Notes: a model not told the origin generated them from the letters alone. 64,000 nt of DNA from Streptomyces sp. NBC_01497 (GCF_036250695.1 NZ_CP109427.1:5084001-5148000); one strand, 5' to 3'; numbered from the stretch's first letter, positions 18,068 through 27,744 are shown. Translations and numbers: made by a program.

Positions 18068-19360
18068 ATGGCCGACGCCGCGTCGCGGCTGTCCGCTCTG
18101 ACCCAGGAGCTGATCGGGGCGCCGCCCCCGGTACGCATCCGGGCATGGGACGGCAGTACGGCAGGTCCCGCGGAGGGACCGACCGTGGTGATCCGTAGCC
18201 GGCGGGCCCTGCGCCGCATCATGTGGAAGCCGGGCGAGTTGGGCCTTGCCCGGGCCTACGTCTCCGGCGACCTCGATGTCGAGGGCGACCTGTACGAGGT
18301 GCTCGACCGGCTCGCGTCCTTCATCTGGGAGCGCACGGACGCGGAACCGCACAAGCTGTCCGCGCTCGACCCGAAGGTGCGCTCCGCGGCGAAGCAGTTC
18401 CTCCAGCTCGCCGGGCCCTTCCCGCCGCCCCCGCCGCCGGTGGAGGAGATCCGGGGCCGGGCCGGGACGATACACACCAAGCGCCGTGACAAGCAGGCCA
18501 TCAGCCACCACTACGACGTCGGCAACGACTTCTACGGGATGGTGCTCGGCCCCTCGATGGTCTACTCGTGCGCCTACTGGGACGACGCGCCGGGCTTCAC
18601 GCTGGAGGACGCCCAGCGCGACAAGCTCGACCTCGTGTGCCGCAAGCTCGACCTCAAGGAGGGCGACCGGCTCCTCGACGTCGGCTGCGGCTGGGGCAGC
18701 ATGGCCCTGCACGCGGCCCGCGAGTACGGCGCCCACGTCACCGGCGTCACGCTCTCCCGCGAACAGGCCGCGTACGCGCGCAAGCGTGTCGCCGACGCGG
18801 GCCTGACCGACCGCGTCGAGATCCGCGTCCAGGACTACCGGGACGTCAAGGACGGGCCCTACGACGCGATCTCGTCGATCGGCATGGCCGAGCACGTCGG
18901 GTCCGTCCAGTTCCGTGAGTACGCGGACGTCCTGTACGCCCTGCTCAAGCCGGGCGGCCGGCTGCTGAACCACCAGATCGCGCGCAGACCGCTCGCCCAC
19001 GACGAGGCGTACGAGATCGACGCGTTCATCGACCGCTACGTCTTCCCCGACGGGGAACTCGCGCCGGTCGGCCGGACGCTCGCCACGTTGGAGGAGGCCG
19101 GGTTCGAGGCCCGGGACGTGCACTCCATCCGGGAGCACTACGCGCTGACCCTGCGCCGCTGGGTGGCGAACCTGGAGGAGAACTGGCGGGACGCCGTACG
19201 GGCGACATCGCCCGGGCGGGCCCGGGTGTGGCGGCTCTACATGGCGGCGTCCGCGCTGTCCTTCGAGCGGAACAAGATCGGCGTGAACCAGATCCTCGCG
19301 GTCAGGACCCCCGAGAGCGGTGCGTCGGGGACCCCGCGCAGGGCGCTGGACTGGCGCTGA
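18068..19360 (+). CDS. Cyclopropane-fatty-acyl-phospholipid synthase family methyltransferase
   Basis: 430-residue SAM-dependent enzyme. The N-terminal part (IRAWDGSTAGP, VSGDLDVEGDLYEVLDRL) matches the lipid-binding region of CFA synthases. The methyltransferase core has QAISHHYDVGNDFY, MVYSCAYW and the SAM loop LLDVGCGWGSMALHAA from residue 202. The family moves a methyl group from SAM to acyl-chain double bonds in membrane lipids, giving cyclopropane or branched chains. The start at 18068 has CGGAGG 8 bases upstream. It follows ndh but sits behind a terminator and dyad-rich spacer, so it is probably separately controlled. Whether it makes a cyclopropane or a methyl branch is not decidable here. 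Confidence 0.92.
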   Translation: MADAASRLSALTQELIGAPPPVRIRAWDGSTAGPAEGPTVVIRSRRALRRIMWKPGELGLARAYVSGDLDVEGDLYEVLDRLASFIWERTDAEPHKLSALDPKVRSAAKQFLQLAGPFPPPPPPVEEIRGRAGTIHTKRRDKQAISHHYDVGNDFYGMVLGPSMVYSCAYWDDAPGFTLEDAQRDKLDLVCRKLDLKEGDRLLDVGCGWGSMALHAAREYGAHVTGVTLSREQAAYARKRVADAGLTDRVEIRVQDYRDVKDGPYDAISSIGMAEHVGSVQFREYADVLYALLKPGGRLLNHQIARRPLAHDEAYEIDAFIDRYVFPDGELAPVGRTLATLEEAGFEARDVHSIREHYALTLRRWVANLEENWRDAVRATSPGRARVWRLYMAASALSFERNKIGVNQILAVRTPESGASGTPRRALDWR

Positions 19361-19361
19361 G

Positions 19362-19421
19362 GCACACCGCCCGCGGGCGGTGTGCGCGTGGCCCCGGAGG
19401 AGCACTCCTGCGGGGCCACGC
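19362..19421. terminator. Double hairpin between convergent genes
   Basis: Two dyads in series: GCACACCGCCCG with CGGGCGGTGTGC (19362-19385), and GCGTGGCCCC with GGGGCCACGC enclosing GGAG/CTCC (19386-19421). Placed to stop both the cfa-like transcript and the oppositely oriented ABC permease transcript. Confidence 0.8.
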
Positions 19422-19438
19422 GCTTGATCCGTACGCCG

Positions 19439-22024
19439 CTACTCGGTCTTGACGGCCGTCAGCATGTCCAGCCGGGCCGCGCTGCGCGCGGGCCAGACGG
19501 AGGCGAGGACGCCGACCACCGCGGACAGCGCCAGGAAGATCAGGATCCGCTCCCACGGGATGACCAGCGTGTAGCCGGGCACCGAGCCCTTGAGGGTGTC
19601 GCCGACGGCCCAGCCGAGGAACACGCCGAGCGCGATCCCGAGCACCGCGCCGAACAGCGAGATCACCACGGCCTCGACGCGGATCATCCGCTTGACGCCG
19701 CGCCGGTCCAGGCCGATCGCCCGGAGCATGCCGATCTCCTGCTGCCGCTCGAAGACGGACATGGCGAGCGTGTTGACCACTCCGAGCACCGCGATGAGCA
19801 GAGCCATGGCGAGCAGCCCGTACAGGATGCCCAGAGCGGTGTTGACGGAGCCGCCGTAGGCCGCGCGGACACCGTCGCGGTCCTGGATGTCGAAGGCGGG
19901 GTTGGCGCCGAGCGCGTGCACGAGCGCCCGCTCGTGGGCCGCGCTCGCGCCGCCCGCCGTCTTGACCCACACGCCCGATACGAGCGGATCGCTCTCGTGC
20001 CCCGCGATGACGTCGGTGGAGACGATGAGCGGGGAGAGGAAGGCGTTGGACCGGATCGTGGCCCCGACGCGCAGCGTGCCCTTCGTGTCGTCGTCGTAGG
20101 TGACGTGCAGCGTCTGGCCGACACGCCAGCCGTTGGCCTTCGCGGTCTCCTGGTCGACCGCGACCCCGCCCCGGGCGAGGGTGTCGAGGGACCCGTCCAC
20201 GACGTGCATCGTGAGCACCTGCCCCACGGTGGCGGGGGTGACGGCGGACGTGGAGTGGTACGCGCCGCCGATCCGCAGGTTCGCCTCCTCGTCGGGGGAC
20301 GAGGCGGTGACGCCGGGCGCGTGCGCCAGCGCCTTGGCTACCGAGGGGTTCAGGCCGCCGCCCGTGGCCGTCGACACCATGTAGTCGGCTCGCATGTTGT
20401 CGGTCGTCATCCGGTCGACGGAGCCGCCGAGCGTCACCCCGACGACCGTCAGCCCGGTGACCAGGGTCAGGCCGATCGCGAGGGCCGACGCGGTGGCGCC
20501 CGTACGGCGCGGATTGCGCACGGCGTTACGGCTCGCCAGTGTGCCCGGCGTACCGAACAGGCGGCGCAGCAGCGGCCGCACCAGCGCGACGGAGGGCCGC
20601 GACAGCAGGGGGATCAGCACGATGACGCCCAGCAGCAGGACGAACGCGCCGGCCGAGATCAGCAGCCGGCCGTTGTCGCCGCCCGTGCCCGCGCCGCCGG
20701 CGATACCGACCGCGCCGATCGCCGCGAGGGCGGCGCCCAGGCAGTTGCGTACGACGAGGGAGCGCGTACCGGCCGGCAGGTGGGCGCTGCCCATCGCCGC
20801 GACCGGCGGGATCTTCGCCGCGCGGCGCGAGGGCAGCCACGCCGCGATCAGGGTGACGAGGACGCCGACCCCGAACGCGGCGGCCACCGCGTCCGGCGCG
20901 ACGACCAGCGGGCCCGCGGGAATCCGCGCCGCACCGAAGGAACCCATCACCGACCGCAGCCCGACGGCGAGCGCCAGGCCCACCGCGAAGCCGGCCACAG
21001 AGGCGACGAGACCGACGAGGGCGGCCTCGCCCATGACGGACCTGCGCACCTGCCGCCGGGACGCGCCGACGGCACGCATCAGGGCGAGTTCCCTGGTGCG
21101 CTGGGCGACGAGCATCGTGAACGTGTTGGAGATCAGGAAGATCCCGACGAACAAGGCGATGCCCGCGAAGGTCAGCAGCATCTCGTTGAGCGAGGCGAGC
21201 GCGTTGGCGGACGCCCGCGCGTCATCGGCGGCGAGGTCCTTGCCGGTCTCGGCGGTGGCGCCGTGCGGCAGCAGCGGCCGGACGGCGGCCAGCACGGCCG
21301 CGTCGGAGGTGCCGTGACGGGCCGCCAGGGTGGCGTCCGTCCAGATGGTGCCGGTGCCGGTGCCGGTGCCGGTGCCGGTGCCGGTCGCGGTGGCGGGTCC
21401 CTTGCCCGGCGCGCCGCGGCCCGGCGCCGCGTACAGGTGCTGCGCCTCCGCCGTGTCGAACAGGACGAGGCTCCCCCCGGCGTCCACGGCGCCGTCGTGC
21501 GTGGTGAAGACGCCCGCCAGCGTGTACGTGCGCACGGGCCCGTCGGTGGCGACGCGGACGGTGTCCCCGACGCGGTAGTGGCCGGTGGCGGCGGAGTGCG
21601 CGTCGAGGGCGATCTCGTGCGCGTCGCGCGGGCCGTGTCCCTGGCGCAGCACGTACGCGGGGTCGGAGCCGTGCGGGCCGGGCGCGAAGTTGCCGCCCCG
21701 GTTCGACCACGCGCTGCCGATGAGCTTGCCGTCGCGGTCCGCGACCCCGGCGAAGCCGCTGACGCGCCCGGTGGCGGTGGCCACGCCGGGCGCCTCGCGC
21801 AGCCGGTCGAGGTCGTGCGCGGTCAGCGGGTGCGCGGTCTCGGTCGAGACGGAGACGGCGACCCCCGCGTAGTCCTTCGCGCTCTCGTGGGCGAAGGCGC
21901 GGCCGAGGGTGTCGGTGAAGACGAGGGTGCCGGAGACGAACGCGACGCCGAGGAGGACGGCGAGGACGGTCATGAGGAGGCGCGCCTTGTGGGCGAGGAC
22001 GTTGCGCAGGGAGGTTCGGAGCAT
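19439..22024 (-). CDS. ABC transporter permease, MacB/FtsX type
   Basis: 861-residue integral membrane permease with two FtsX domains. An N-terminal segment (ARLLMTVLAVLLGVAFVSGTLVF) is followed by a large extracytoplasmic domain, then three membrane segments with the FtsX motif SLNEMLLTFAGIALFVGIFLISNTF. A central pair precedes a second extracytoplasmic domain and a C-terminal three-helix set (GLLAMALLIAVLGVVNTLAMSVFERQQEIGMLRAIGL). The family works mechanically rather than as a classic importer. Residues around 225 form a Thr-Gly repeat coded by six GGTGCC units (seen on the + strand, 21347-21382). The ATPase gene lies 114 bases upstream on the same strand. The ribosome site is weak. Confidence 0.93.
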   Translation of the reverse strand: MLRTSLRNVLAHKARLLMTVLAVLLGVAFVSGTLVFTDTLGRAFAHESAKDYAGVAVSVSTETAHPLTAHDLDRLREAPGVATATGRVSGFAGVADRDGKLIGSAWSNRGGNFAPGPHGSDPAYVLRQGHGPRDAHEIALDAHSAATGHYRVGDTVRVATDGPVRTYTLAGVFTTHDGAVDAGGSLVLFDTAEAQHLYAAPGRGAPGKGPATATGTGTGTGTGTGTIWTDATLAARHGTSDAAVLAAVRPLLPHGATAETGKDLAADDARASANALASLNEMLLTFAGIALFVGIFLISNTFTMLVAQRTRELALMRAVGASRRQVRRSVMGEAALVGLVASVAGFAVGLALAVGLRSVMGSFGAARIPAGPLVVAPDAVAAAFGVGVLVTLIAAWLPSRRAAKIPPVAAMGSAHLPAGTRSLVVRNCLGAALAAIGAVGIAGGAGTGGDNGRLLISAGAFVLLLGVIVLIPLLSRPSVALVRPLLRRLFGTPGTLASRNAVRNPRRTGATASALAIGLTLVTGLTVVGVTLGGSVDRMTTDNMRADYMVSTATGGGLNPSVAKALAHAPGVTASSPDEEANLRIGGAYHSTSAVTPATVGQVLTMHVVDGSLDTLARGGVAVDQETAKANGWRVGQTLHVTYDDDTKGTLRVGATIRSNAFLSPLIVSTDVIAGHESDPLVSGVWVKTAGGASAAHERALVHALGANPAFDIQDRDGVRAAYGGSVNTALGILYGLLAMALLIAVLGVVNTLAMSVFERQQEIGMLRAIGLDRRGVKRMIRVEAVVISLFGAVLGIALGVFLGWAVGDTLKGSVPGYTLVIPWERILIFLALSAVVGVLASVWPARSAARLDMLTAVKTE

Positions 22025-22138
22025 GAAGGGTCCAGGAGAGGGGTGGTGGGGGTGGAGTCGCGGCCGAGAGCTGAGAGCTGAGAGCGAGGGGCGGTCGTGC
22101 GGACCGGGCCCGCATGGCTCCGGCGCGGGCCGGACGGG

Positions 22139-22909
22139 TCAGGCCGCGCGGCCCCGGCCGTCGAACGCCTTCATGCGGTCCAGTACGCCGTCCGCCGTGG
22201 GCTCGTACATCTCGTCCACGACCCGCCCGTCCGCCAGGAAGATCACCCGGTCCGCGAACGACGCAGCCACCGGGTCGTGGGTGACCATCACGACCGTCTG
22301 GCCGAGCCCGCGCACCGAGTCGCGCAGGAAGCCCAGCACCTCGGCGCCCGCGCGGGAGTCCAGGTTGCCGGTCGGTTCGTCGCCGAAGACGATGTCCGGA
22401 CGGGAGGCCAGCGCACGGGCGACCGCGACGCGTTGCTGCTGTCCGCCGGAGAGCTGCGTCGGCCGGTGCTTGAGGCGGTCCCGCAGGCCCGTCATCGTGA
22501 TGACCCGGTCCAGCCACTCCTGGTCGGGCCTGCGGCCCGCGATGTCCATCGGCAGCGTGATGTTCTCGATCGCGTTGAGCGTCGGCAGCAGGTTGAACGC
22601 CTGGAAGATGAAGCCGATCCGGTCCCTGCGCAACTGCGTCAGCTGCTTGTCCTTCAGCGTGCTCAGTTCGACGTCGCCGATGCGCACCGACCCCTCGCTG
22701 AACGAGTCGAGCCCCGCGACGCAGTGCATCAGCGTGGACTTGCCGGAGCCGGAGGGGCCCATGATCGCGGTGAACTCGCCCTGCCGGAAGTCGACCGTGA
22801 CCCGGTCGAGGGCGACGACGCGCGTCTCGCCCTCCCCGTAGACCTTCGAGACTCCGACGGCCCGCGCCGCCGCGATGTCCTTCAGACCGATCGGTGGGGA
22901 CATGGTCAT
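22139..22909 (-). CDS. ABC transporter ATP-binding protein, LolD/MacB type
   Basis: 256 residues. Walker A GPSGSGKST at 51-59, Q-loop FIFQAFNLLP, signature LSGGQQQR near 155, Walker B and D-loop VFGDEPTGNLDSRAG, and the switch His in VMVTHDPVAASFADRV. The LolD-type phrase IGFIFQAFNLLPTL separates it from importer ATPases. It pairs with the FtsX-type permease directly downstream; together they would act on a lipid, peptide or cell-envelope substrate that sequence cannot name. The ATG at 22909 has GGGAG 7 bases upstream; MSPP at 22903 is an alternative. It is divergent from the beta-mannosidase gene across a 245-base spacer. Confidence 0.95.
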   Translation of the reverse strand: MTMSPPIGLKDIAAARAVGVSKVYGEGETRVVALDRVTVDFRQGEFTAIMGPSGSGKSTLMHCVAGLDSFSEGSVRIGDVELSTLKDKQLTQLRRDRIGFIFQAFNLLPTLNAIENITLPMDIAGRRPDQEWLDRVITMTGLRDRLKHRPTQLSGGQQQRVAVARALASRPDIVFGDEPTGNLDSRAGAEVLGFLRDSVRGLGQTVVMVTHDPVAASFADRVIFLADGRVVDEMYEPTADGVLDRMKAFDGRGRAA

Positions 22910-23154
22910 GGTGGGGCTCCCGGAAGAGGTGAAGTGCTGGAGTGTCGGACACCATCGTCCCGGCGGGGAGCCCGGCGATCGTCCGTCTCCGTGTCCGTTC
23001 CTGAGGGCGACTCGGGAGTGACACCGGCTGTCCGTGTCCGACTCCGGGATGACGGCCGACCCCGAGGCGATCTTCCGCCCGGGCCCCCTTCTCCATACTC
23101 TGGGTGCATCACCTGCACCATTCCGTCACAGTGCCCGAGACCGGAAGGACCCCT

Positions 23155-25770
23155 GTGCCCCGGACCGCCACCCCCCTCCTCGACGGCTGGACCCTGACCA
23201 CCGGCGAGGGCACGGAGATCGACGCCGCCCTGCCCGTCCCGGCCACCGTGCCGGGGTGCGTCCACACCGATCTGCTCGCCGCCGGGCTCATCCCCGAGCC
23301 GTACGAGGGCGACAACGAGACGCGGCTCGGCTGGATCGGCCGCAGGGACTGGACGTACTCGACGGTCTTCGACCACCCGGCCGACGGTGAGGACGGTGAG
23401 GCGAGCGGGGGCGGCGGGAATGACGGAGGTCCCGCGGACGGCGGGGCGGCGCGGGACGACGGCCCGCTGAGCGACGTCGGTGTCCGCAGGGACCTCGTGT
23501 TCCAGGGCCTCGACACCGTCGCCACCGTCGTCCTCAACGGCACCGAGCTCGGCCGCACCGCCAACCAGCACCGCTCCTACCGCTTCCCCGTGGACGGTCT
23601 CCTGCGCCCAGGACCCAACACCCTCACCGTCTGCTTCACCTCGCCGTACACGTACGCCGAGGAGCAGCGGGAGCGGATCGGGCCGCTGCCGGGCGCGTAC
23701 GACGAGCCGTACCAGTACATCCGCAAGATGGCCTGCAACTTCGGCTGGGACTGGGGCCCGACGCTGGTGACCTCCGGGATCTGGCGGCCCGTCACGCTGG
23801 AGACCTGGCGCGCCGCCCGCATCGCGGACGTCCTGCTCACGCCGGACGTGGCGTCCGACGGGGTGCCGACGCTCCGCGCGAGCGTGGAGCTGGAACGCGC
23901 CCCGGGCGTCACCGGTCCGCTGGAGGTCGTGGTGGAGACCGCGGGCGCCCGCGCGACCGTCCTCGTACCGCGCGACGCAACGACGGGCGAGGTGGACCTG
24001 CCGGTGCCCGAGGCGGAGCTGTGGTGGCCGCGCGGGTACGGCGAACAGCCGCTGTACGACGTGACGGTGACGCTCCAAGACGACAGTGACGGCGGCGCTG
24101 TGGGGGACGTCCGAGGCGCTGAGGGGGACGGCGGCGGTGTGGCCGCCGCCGGGACCGGGGACGGCCGGGCCGCCGCCGACGTCTGGCGGGGGCGCACCGG
24201 TTTCCGGTCCGTCTCCCTGGACCCGGACGCCTTCCGGATATCCGTCAACGACGAGCCCGTCTTCGTCCGGGGCGTCAACTGGATCCCGGACGACTGCTTC
24301 CCGTCCCGCCTCACCCGCGAGCGGATCGCCGAGCGGCTCGACCAGGCCGTCGCGGCCGGGGTCAACCTCGTCCGGGTATGGGGCGGCGGCCTCTACGAGA
24401 GTGACGACTTCTACGAGCTCGCCGACGAGAGGGGGCTGCTGGTCTGGCAGGACTTCCTCTTCGCGTGCGCCGCCTATCCGGAGGAAGCGCCGCTGTACGA
24501 CGAGGTCGAGGCCGAGGCGCGGCAGAACGTGACACGGCTCGCCCCGCACCCCTCACTCGTGCTGTGGTGCGGCAACAACGAGAACATCGAGGGCTACGCG
24601 GACTGGGGCTGGCGGCGCGAGCTGGCTCCAGGCCGCACCTGGGGCGGCGGTTACTACCACGAGCTGCTGCCGTCGGTCGTCGCCGAACTCGACCAGACCC
24701 GGCCGTACTGGCCCGGCACCCCCTACTCGGGCGCCCCCGAGGTGCCGCCGCAGGACCCCGAGCACGGCACGGTGCACCTCTGGGACGTGTGGAACCGCGT
24801 GGACTACCGCGCCTACGCGGACGGGGTGCCCCGGTTCGTCGCGGAGTTCGGCTTCCAGGGTCCGGCGACGTACACCACGCTGCGCGCGGCCATCGGGGAC
24901 CAGGGGCTGCACCCGGACTCCCCGCTGCTGGCCGCGCACCAGAAGGCGCAGGACGGGCAGGAGAAGCTGCTGCGCGGCCTCGGCGACCACCTGCCGCAGC
25001 CGCCCGCCGGTGACTTCGACGCCTGGCACTGGCTGACGCAGCTCAACCAGGCGCGGGCCGTGGCGTTCGGCATCCGGCACCTGCGCTCGCACGCGCCGTA
25101 CTGCATGGGCGCGATCGTCTGGCAGCTGAACGACTGCTGGCCGGTGGTGTCGTGGGCGGCCGTCGACAGCGGAGGCCGACGCAAGCCGCTGTGGTACGCC
25201 CTGCGTGCCGCCTACGCGGACCGGATCCTCGTCGTACGGGACGGCGCCGTGCACGCCGTCAACGACTCGCCGAAGGAGTGGGCGGGGAGGCTGACCCTGA
25301 CGGCGCGCTCCTTCGACGGTGCGGTTCTGGCCAAAGAAGAACAGCGGGTGCGGATCGCCGCGCGCTCCGTCGCACACATCGATCTGCCCGCGGACCTGGC
25401 GCGGCCCGCCGACCCGCTCGGCGCGTTCCTCACCGCGGAACTCGCCGGGGCACGCACCGTCGAACCGTACGGCGAGGACACGACGGCCGCGCTGCCGCAG
25501 GCCCGGTTCGCGACGGACGTGAAGGAGACCGGCCCCGGCGCGTACGAGGTGCGGGTCACCGCCGAGACCTTCGTCCGTGATCTCGCGCTCTTCCCCGATC
25601 GGCTCCATCCGGGGGCCGAGGCTGACGACATGCTGGTCACTCTGGCCCCCGGGGAAAGCGCTGTCTTCCGTGTCACGGGCGCGGCACTGGCCGATCCCGC
25701 GGCTCTCGCCGCCGCCCCGGTGCTGCGCTGCGTCAACGAGGCGCCGCGCACGACCGGCGGAACCGCGTGA
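23155..25770 (+). CDS. Glycoside hydrolase family 2 beta-mannosidase
   Basis: 871 residues, no signal peptide, hence probably cytosolic. Layout: N-terminal jelly-roll (WTLTTGEGTEIDAALPVPATVPGCVHTDLL), Ig-like domains, TIM barrel (VFVRGVNWIPDDCFP, VRVWGGGLYESDDFYELADERGLLVWQDF) and C-terminal beta domains. The proton donor is Glu476 in GNNENIEG and the nucleophile Glu564 in AEFGFQGP, as in beta-mannosidases. It would release mannose from mannan-derived oligosaccharides. Two Asp/Gly-rich insertions (near residues 75-105 and 305-345) are unlike the compact family. GTG 23155 with GGAAGGA 5 bases upstream was preferred to upstream frame extensions. Confidence 0.93.
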   Translation: MPRTATPLLDGWTLTTGEGTEIDAALPVPATVPGCVHTDLLAAGLIPEPYEGDNETRLGWIGRRDWTYSTVFDHPADGEDGEASGGGGNDGGPADGGAARDDGPLSDVGVRRDLVFQGLDTVATVVLNGTELGRTANQHRSYRFPVDGLLRPGPNTLTVCFTSPYTYAEEQRERIGPLPGAYDEPYQYIRKMACNFGWDWGPTLVTSGIWRPVTLETWRAARIADVLLTPDVASDGVPTLRASVELERAPGVTGPLEVVVETAGARATVLVPRDATTGEVDLPVPEAELWWPRGYGEQPLYDVTVTLQDDSDGGAVGDVRGAEGDGGGVAAAGTGDGRAAADVWRGRTGFRSVSLDPDAFRISVNDEPVFVRGVNWIPDDCFPSRLTRERIAERLDQAVAAGVNLVRVWGGGLYESDDFYELADERGLLVWQDFLFACAAYPEEAPLYDEVEAEARQNVTRLAPHPSLVLWCGNNENIEGYADWGWRRELAPGRTWGGGYYHELLPSVVAELDQTRPYWPGTPYSGAPEVPPQDPEHGTVHLWDVWNRVDYRAYADGVPRFVAEFGFQGPATYTTLRAAIGDQGLHPDSPLLAAHQKAQDGQEKLLRGLGDHLPQPPAGDFDAWHWLTQLNQARAVAFGIRHLRSHAPYCMGAIVWQLNDCWPVVSWAAVDSGGRRKPLWYALRAAYADRILVVRDGAVHAVNDSPKEWAGRLTLTARSFDGAVLAKEEQRVRIAARSVAHIDLPADLARPADPLGAFLTAELAGARTVEPYGEDTTAALPQARFATDVKETGPGAYEVRVTAETFVRDLALFPDRLHPGAEADDMLVTLAPGESAVFRVTGAALADPAALAAAPVLRCVNEAPRTTGGTA

Positions 25771-25822
25771 CGTGCGGTGACCTCTGCGCAGAGTGACGGG
25801 ACGGCGACTTTTCGTCATTCCG

Positions 25823-25857
25823 GCGGGAGGCGCGGGTCGGAGCGCCGTGCCTCCCGC
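25823..25857 (+). terminator. Hairpin after the beta-mannosidase gene
   Basis: 9-bp arms GCGGGAGGC and GCCTCCCGC around a 17-base loop that can pair partly. Confidence 0.5.
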
Positions 25858-25946
25858 GCGCCTCCGGCATGTGCCCAAGGCCTCTCCCCGGTGCTGACGC
25901 ACCCTCAGACGCCAATAAAATAAGACAAGATCGGGTCAGCGGCCCG

Positions 25947-25974
25947 TTGTTGAACTGCCGCATCCCGATAGGCT
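25947..25974 (+). promoter_or_regulatory. Putative bldA promoter
   Basis: TTGTTG (25947-25952) and TAGGCT (25969-25974) with a 16-base spacer, 28 bases upstream of the mature tRNA. The AT-rich stretch AATAAAATAAGACAAG just before it (25913-25928) is unusual for this genome. Confidence 0.45.
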
Positions 25975-26002
25975 CGTGAGCCAACGCGGAGCCGCGCGCC
26001 AC

Positions 26003-26088
26003 GCCCGGATGGTGGAATGCAGACACGGCGAGCTTAAACCTCGCTGCCCTCAGTGGGCGTGCCGGTTCAAGTCCGGCTCCGGGCACCA
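26003..26088 (+). tRNA. bldA: tRNA-Leu(UAA), the bldA tRNA
   Basis: The cloverleaf is complete. Acceptor stem GCCCGGA (26003-26009) pairs with TCCGGGC (26078-26084), followed by discriminator A and an encoded CCA. The anticodon stem GCGAG/CTCGC encloses loop CTTAAAC with anticodon TAA (26035-26037). A long variable arm marks a class II leucine tRNA, and the T arm contains GGTTCAAGTCC. In Streptomyces the only tRNA reading UUA is bldA, and its loss blocks aerial growth and antibiotic production. Sequence and structure match what I recall of S. coelicolor bldA. TTA-bearing genes of this window are all in the polysaccharide cluster at 54.6-60.3 kb. Confidence 0.98.
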
Positions 26089-26442
26089 CACGGCCTATGT
26101 GCCCTGATGTACGAAAGCGACCGATCTCCATGGTCACGCTCTGTGTGGAGAGACGCACGGTGGGCGCACGGCGCCCCGGCTTCCCGCCATGGCGTGCGTC
26201 GCGGGGTGGAAGGACGCTGCGGCGTGGTGGTCGCCGTGGTGATGACCCGTCAGGTGACGTCGCGTCAAGGAAGCGGGCACGGGCCCGTCCCTGAGGGGAG
26301 CGGTTCGACGAGGACGAGACCGGTAGGCCCGCGCCGGTCGGGACGTCGCACCCGATGTGCGGCTACGGCCCGCGCGCAGCGGCCACGGAAGGCGCCCCGA
26401 CTGTCGCCCCGCAGACCGACCGCCCGGCGGGGCCCTGCCGCG
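26089..26442. other. Spacer downstream of bldA
   Basis: 354 bases in which I see no gene, tRNA or clear terminator; frames are Arg/Pro-rich shadows. Confidence 0.4.
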
Positions 26443-26655
26443 TCAGGAACCCCACTCGTGCGCGCGCTCGCCCCGCCACTCGATCCAATCCGGATCATCG
26501 AGCAGTCCCGTCGAGTCGGCATCCGGGAGGCCCGCGTGGTCCAGGAGAAGCGCCAGGTCCCGGTCGCTGTGTGCGAGACCGACGATCTCTCCGCGCACGG
26601 TCACGCCCCGGCCGCCCGTGGACACCCGGTGTACGACGATCGGTGCGTCTGTCAT
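26443..26655 (-). CDS. Small conserved-looking hypothetical protein
   Basis: 70 residues: an N-terminal beta-like part (VVHRVSTGGRGVTVRGEIVGLAHSD), then LALLLDHAGL and an acidic end with DDPDWIEWRG. Balanced composition and high third-position GC suggest a real gene, and I recall similar 65-75 residue proteins in many Streptomyces; the function is unknown. The ATG at 26655 immediately follows a GGAGGG purine run, leaving no spacing, so the true start may be slightly downstream. The much longer frame extending upstream to 27849 is Arg/Pro-rich and was not accepted. Confidence 0.6.
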   Translation of the reverse strand: MTDAPIVVHRVSTGGRGVTVRGEIVGLAHSDRDLALLLDHAGLPDADSTGLLDDPDWIEWRGERAHEWGS

Positions 26656-27354
26656 CCCTCCAGCGTGCGCCGGATCGCTCACTCCGGCACGCCGGGGCCT
26701 CCCGACCGGGAGCGGCCGGGCCGGGGCGCACGGACAGGGCGCAGGCGCGCGCGGTCGGCAGCCCTGCGCATCCGGCTCACCGGGCAGGCACGGCACCCGG
26801 GGCCGAGACGGCCGTCCGTGGCGGGGCCGTCCGGGGCGGTCCGGGTCGACGCAGGTGAGGCCGGCCGTGGCGATGCGGAAACGTCGCCGACCCGGGCCGG
26901 AACCCGGCGGCGGTACGCGACGGCCATCGGCTCGGGCGCCGTGGTGCGGTGCCGAGCCGGGCGATGCTGCCCGGGGTGCCGTGCGGTCATGGCAGGCAGG
27001 ACATCTCTGGTGACTGCGAACGCCGCACGCGTCCCGGCGTCGAGCCTGCCGAGCCTGCAGAGCCGCTGGGTACTTCCCCGGGCATGACCCCGGAAGGCTT
27101 GACCGCGTACGGGATGAGCGCGTGGTGCACGAGCCCGTCGATGCCGCCCTTGGCGGTGCGAAGGGCGCCTTGGGCGGTACTCGCACCGGACCGGGGATCC
27201 GGTCGCGTCGAACCTGGTGGACCCGCACAGCAGCGCGTGACGCGGGCTGTCGCCCGGCGCCAGGCCGCCGGGCGGGCCGCCGGCCTACGCTCACCAGGGC
27301 TCCGGTAGGGCCAGGACGCGCGTCGGCCGACGGGTGACGCCATGGAGGAGAGCA
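26656..27354. other. Spacer without recognised genes
   Basis: 699 bases. Frames on both strands are open but compositionally like shadows. A minus-strand segment near 27060-27150 reads as a possible decayed enzyme fragment (GGIDGLVHHALIPYAVKPSG), too short to assign. The right end holds the ribosome site of the next gene. Confidence 0.3.
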
Positions 27355-27744
27355 GTGGAAAAGCAGTGGGACCGTCTGGTCGGCGTGTGGACCCTCACCG
27401 ACGTCACCGACGTCGACGGCGAGGGGCGCGTGCGCTCCAGGCCCTACGGTGACGCCCCGCAGGGGCAGTTGATCTACACCCGGGACGCACACATGGCCGT
27501 CGTCATCGCCGGCCGGGGCCCGGCGTCCGCCGTGGCGTACGCGGGCCGGGTGAGCGCCGAGGGCGACCGCGAACGGCACGTGGTGCACGTCGGCCTGCCG
27601 CCGTTCGGCGAGGACCAGGAGCGCTGTGCCCGCCTGGACGAGCGGCCCGGTCAGTTGGTGCCGGCGACCGACCGCCCCGGACGGCCGCGCACCGAACTCG
27701 TCTGGCAGCGGCTGTCGGACGCGGCGGTCGCGGTGGCCGGCTGA
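27355..27744 (+). CDS. Lipocalin-like domain protein
   Basis: 129 residues. The N terminus EKQWDRLVGVWTLTDVTDVDGEG and the following strand pattern (PQGQLIYTRDAHMAVVIAGRG, AYAGRVSAEGDRERHVVHVG) match lipocalin-like (calycin) proteins that begin with a LxGxWxL motif and may bind a small hydrophobic ligand; the function is unknown. GTG 27355 has GGAGGAG 4 bases upstream; a GTG at 27334 is a weaker alternative. It is monocistronic, with the DUF574 methyltransferase starting about 100 bases downstream. Confidence 0.7.
   Translation: MEKQWDRLVGVWTLTDVTDVDGEGRVRSRPYGDAPQGQLIYTRDAHMAVVIAGRGPASAVAYAGRVSAEGDRERHVVHVGLPPFGEDQERCARLDERPGQLVPATDRPGRPRTELVWQRLSDAAVAVAG

Noticed and set aside
26987..27343. 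Minus-strand frame with a vaguely enzyme-like segment
   Set aside because: Only about 25 residues look protein-like; the flanks are Arg/Pro/Ser shadows and no family motif is complete.
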